Assembly: GCA_016199325.1 (NCBI GenBank)
Contig: JACQGW010000398.1
Span: 1 to 41,670, forward strand
From: Chloroflexota bacterium
Lineage (GTDB): Bacteria > Chloroflexota > Dehalococcoidia > JACQGW01
DNA length: 41,670 nt
Direction of reading: 5' to 3'
Within the stretch, counting starts at the first letter, position 1. More notes on this DNA, generated by a model. That model had not been told where the DNA came from. It did no database searches and worked only from the letters and a program-made list of their open reading frames with translations. The stretch itself is not shown here.

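Noticed and set aside
41546..41670. GTG at 41546 as the true start of the giant gene
   Set aside because: The frame continues upstream to the window edge with DUF11-type sequence, and no ribosome site precedes the GTG.

Overview
The window is GC-rich DNA with tightly packed genes on both strands. It most likely comes from a Chloroflexota bacterium, possibly near Thermomicrobia. That placement is an inference from three things: the GC-rich codon use, short degenerate repeats in the spacers, and a giant extracellular protein built from DUF11, CARDB, PPC, YD/RHS and Thr/Pro modules. No rRNA, tRNA or CRISPR array was seen.

Left end (1-2791, plus strand): the tail of an unidentified gene, perhaps an aminotransferase, then a three-gene signalling cluster. 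This cluster holds a small secreted beta-rich protein, an OmpR/PhoB-type response regulator that starts on the base after the previous stop, and a membrane histidine kinase.

Region 2830-8697 (minus strand): alanine racemase, driven by a near-consensus promoter, is translationally coupled to an HTH/coiled-coil protein of unknown function. Upstream lie a PIN-domain protein that seems to lack its first catalytic Asp and its small partner, then an M20D amidohydrolase and a YtcJ-type amidohydrolase with its own near-consensus promoter.

Region 8936-10258 looks like a small genomic scar. It holds a ribbon-helix-helix-like protein overlapping an HNH endonuclease (a possible two-gene module), the C-terminal stump of an oligopeptide ABC permease, and a stump resembling the FCD domain of a GntR regulator. 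The two stumps face opposite ways and overlap at about 10028-10046.

The right three quarters (10272-41670, minus strand) is one open reading frame. It has 10,465 codons in the window and is still open at the window edge, so the true N-terminus lies outside. From N to C it encodes: DUF11 repeats carrying PA14 and discoidin insertions; seven PPC-like repeats; an Ig-like region with LamG-like, PA14 and CUB insertions; seven more PPC-like repeats; a second Ig-like region with LamG-like and CUB insertions; DUF11 and discoidin with Thr/Pro linkers; then two tandem copies of an 8.4 kb unit. Each unit encodes a Thr/Pro linker, FN3-like, seven CARDB, PPC/IPT-like, a complete YD-repeat RHS cage with its core, an uncharacterised post-core domain, a DPND/FDTND-type domain, FN3-like and Big_1. 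A 'GWN' domain closes the protein. It is most likely a megadalton surface adhesin or contact-dependent protein. The most unusual points are the two complete RHS cages in one chain, the repeated insertion of domains inside loops of other domains, and cysteines that occur almost only as close pairs.
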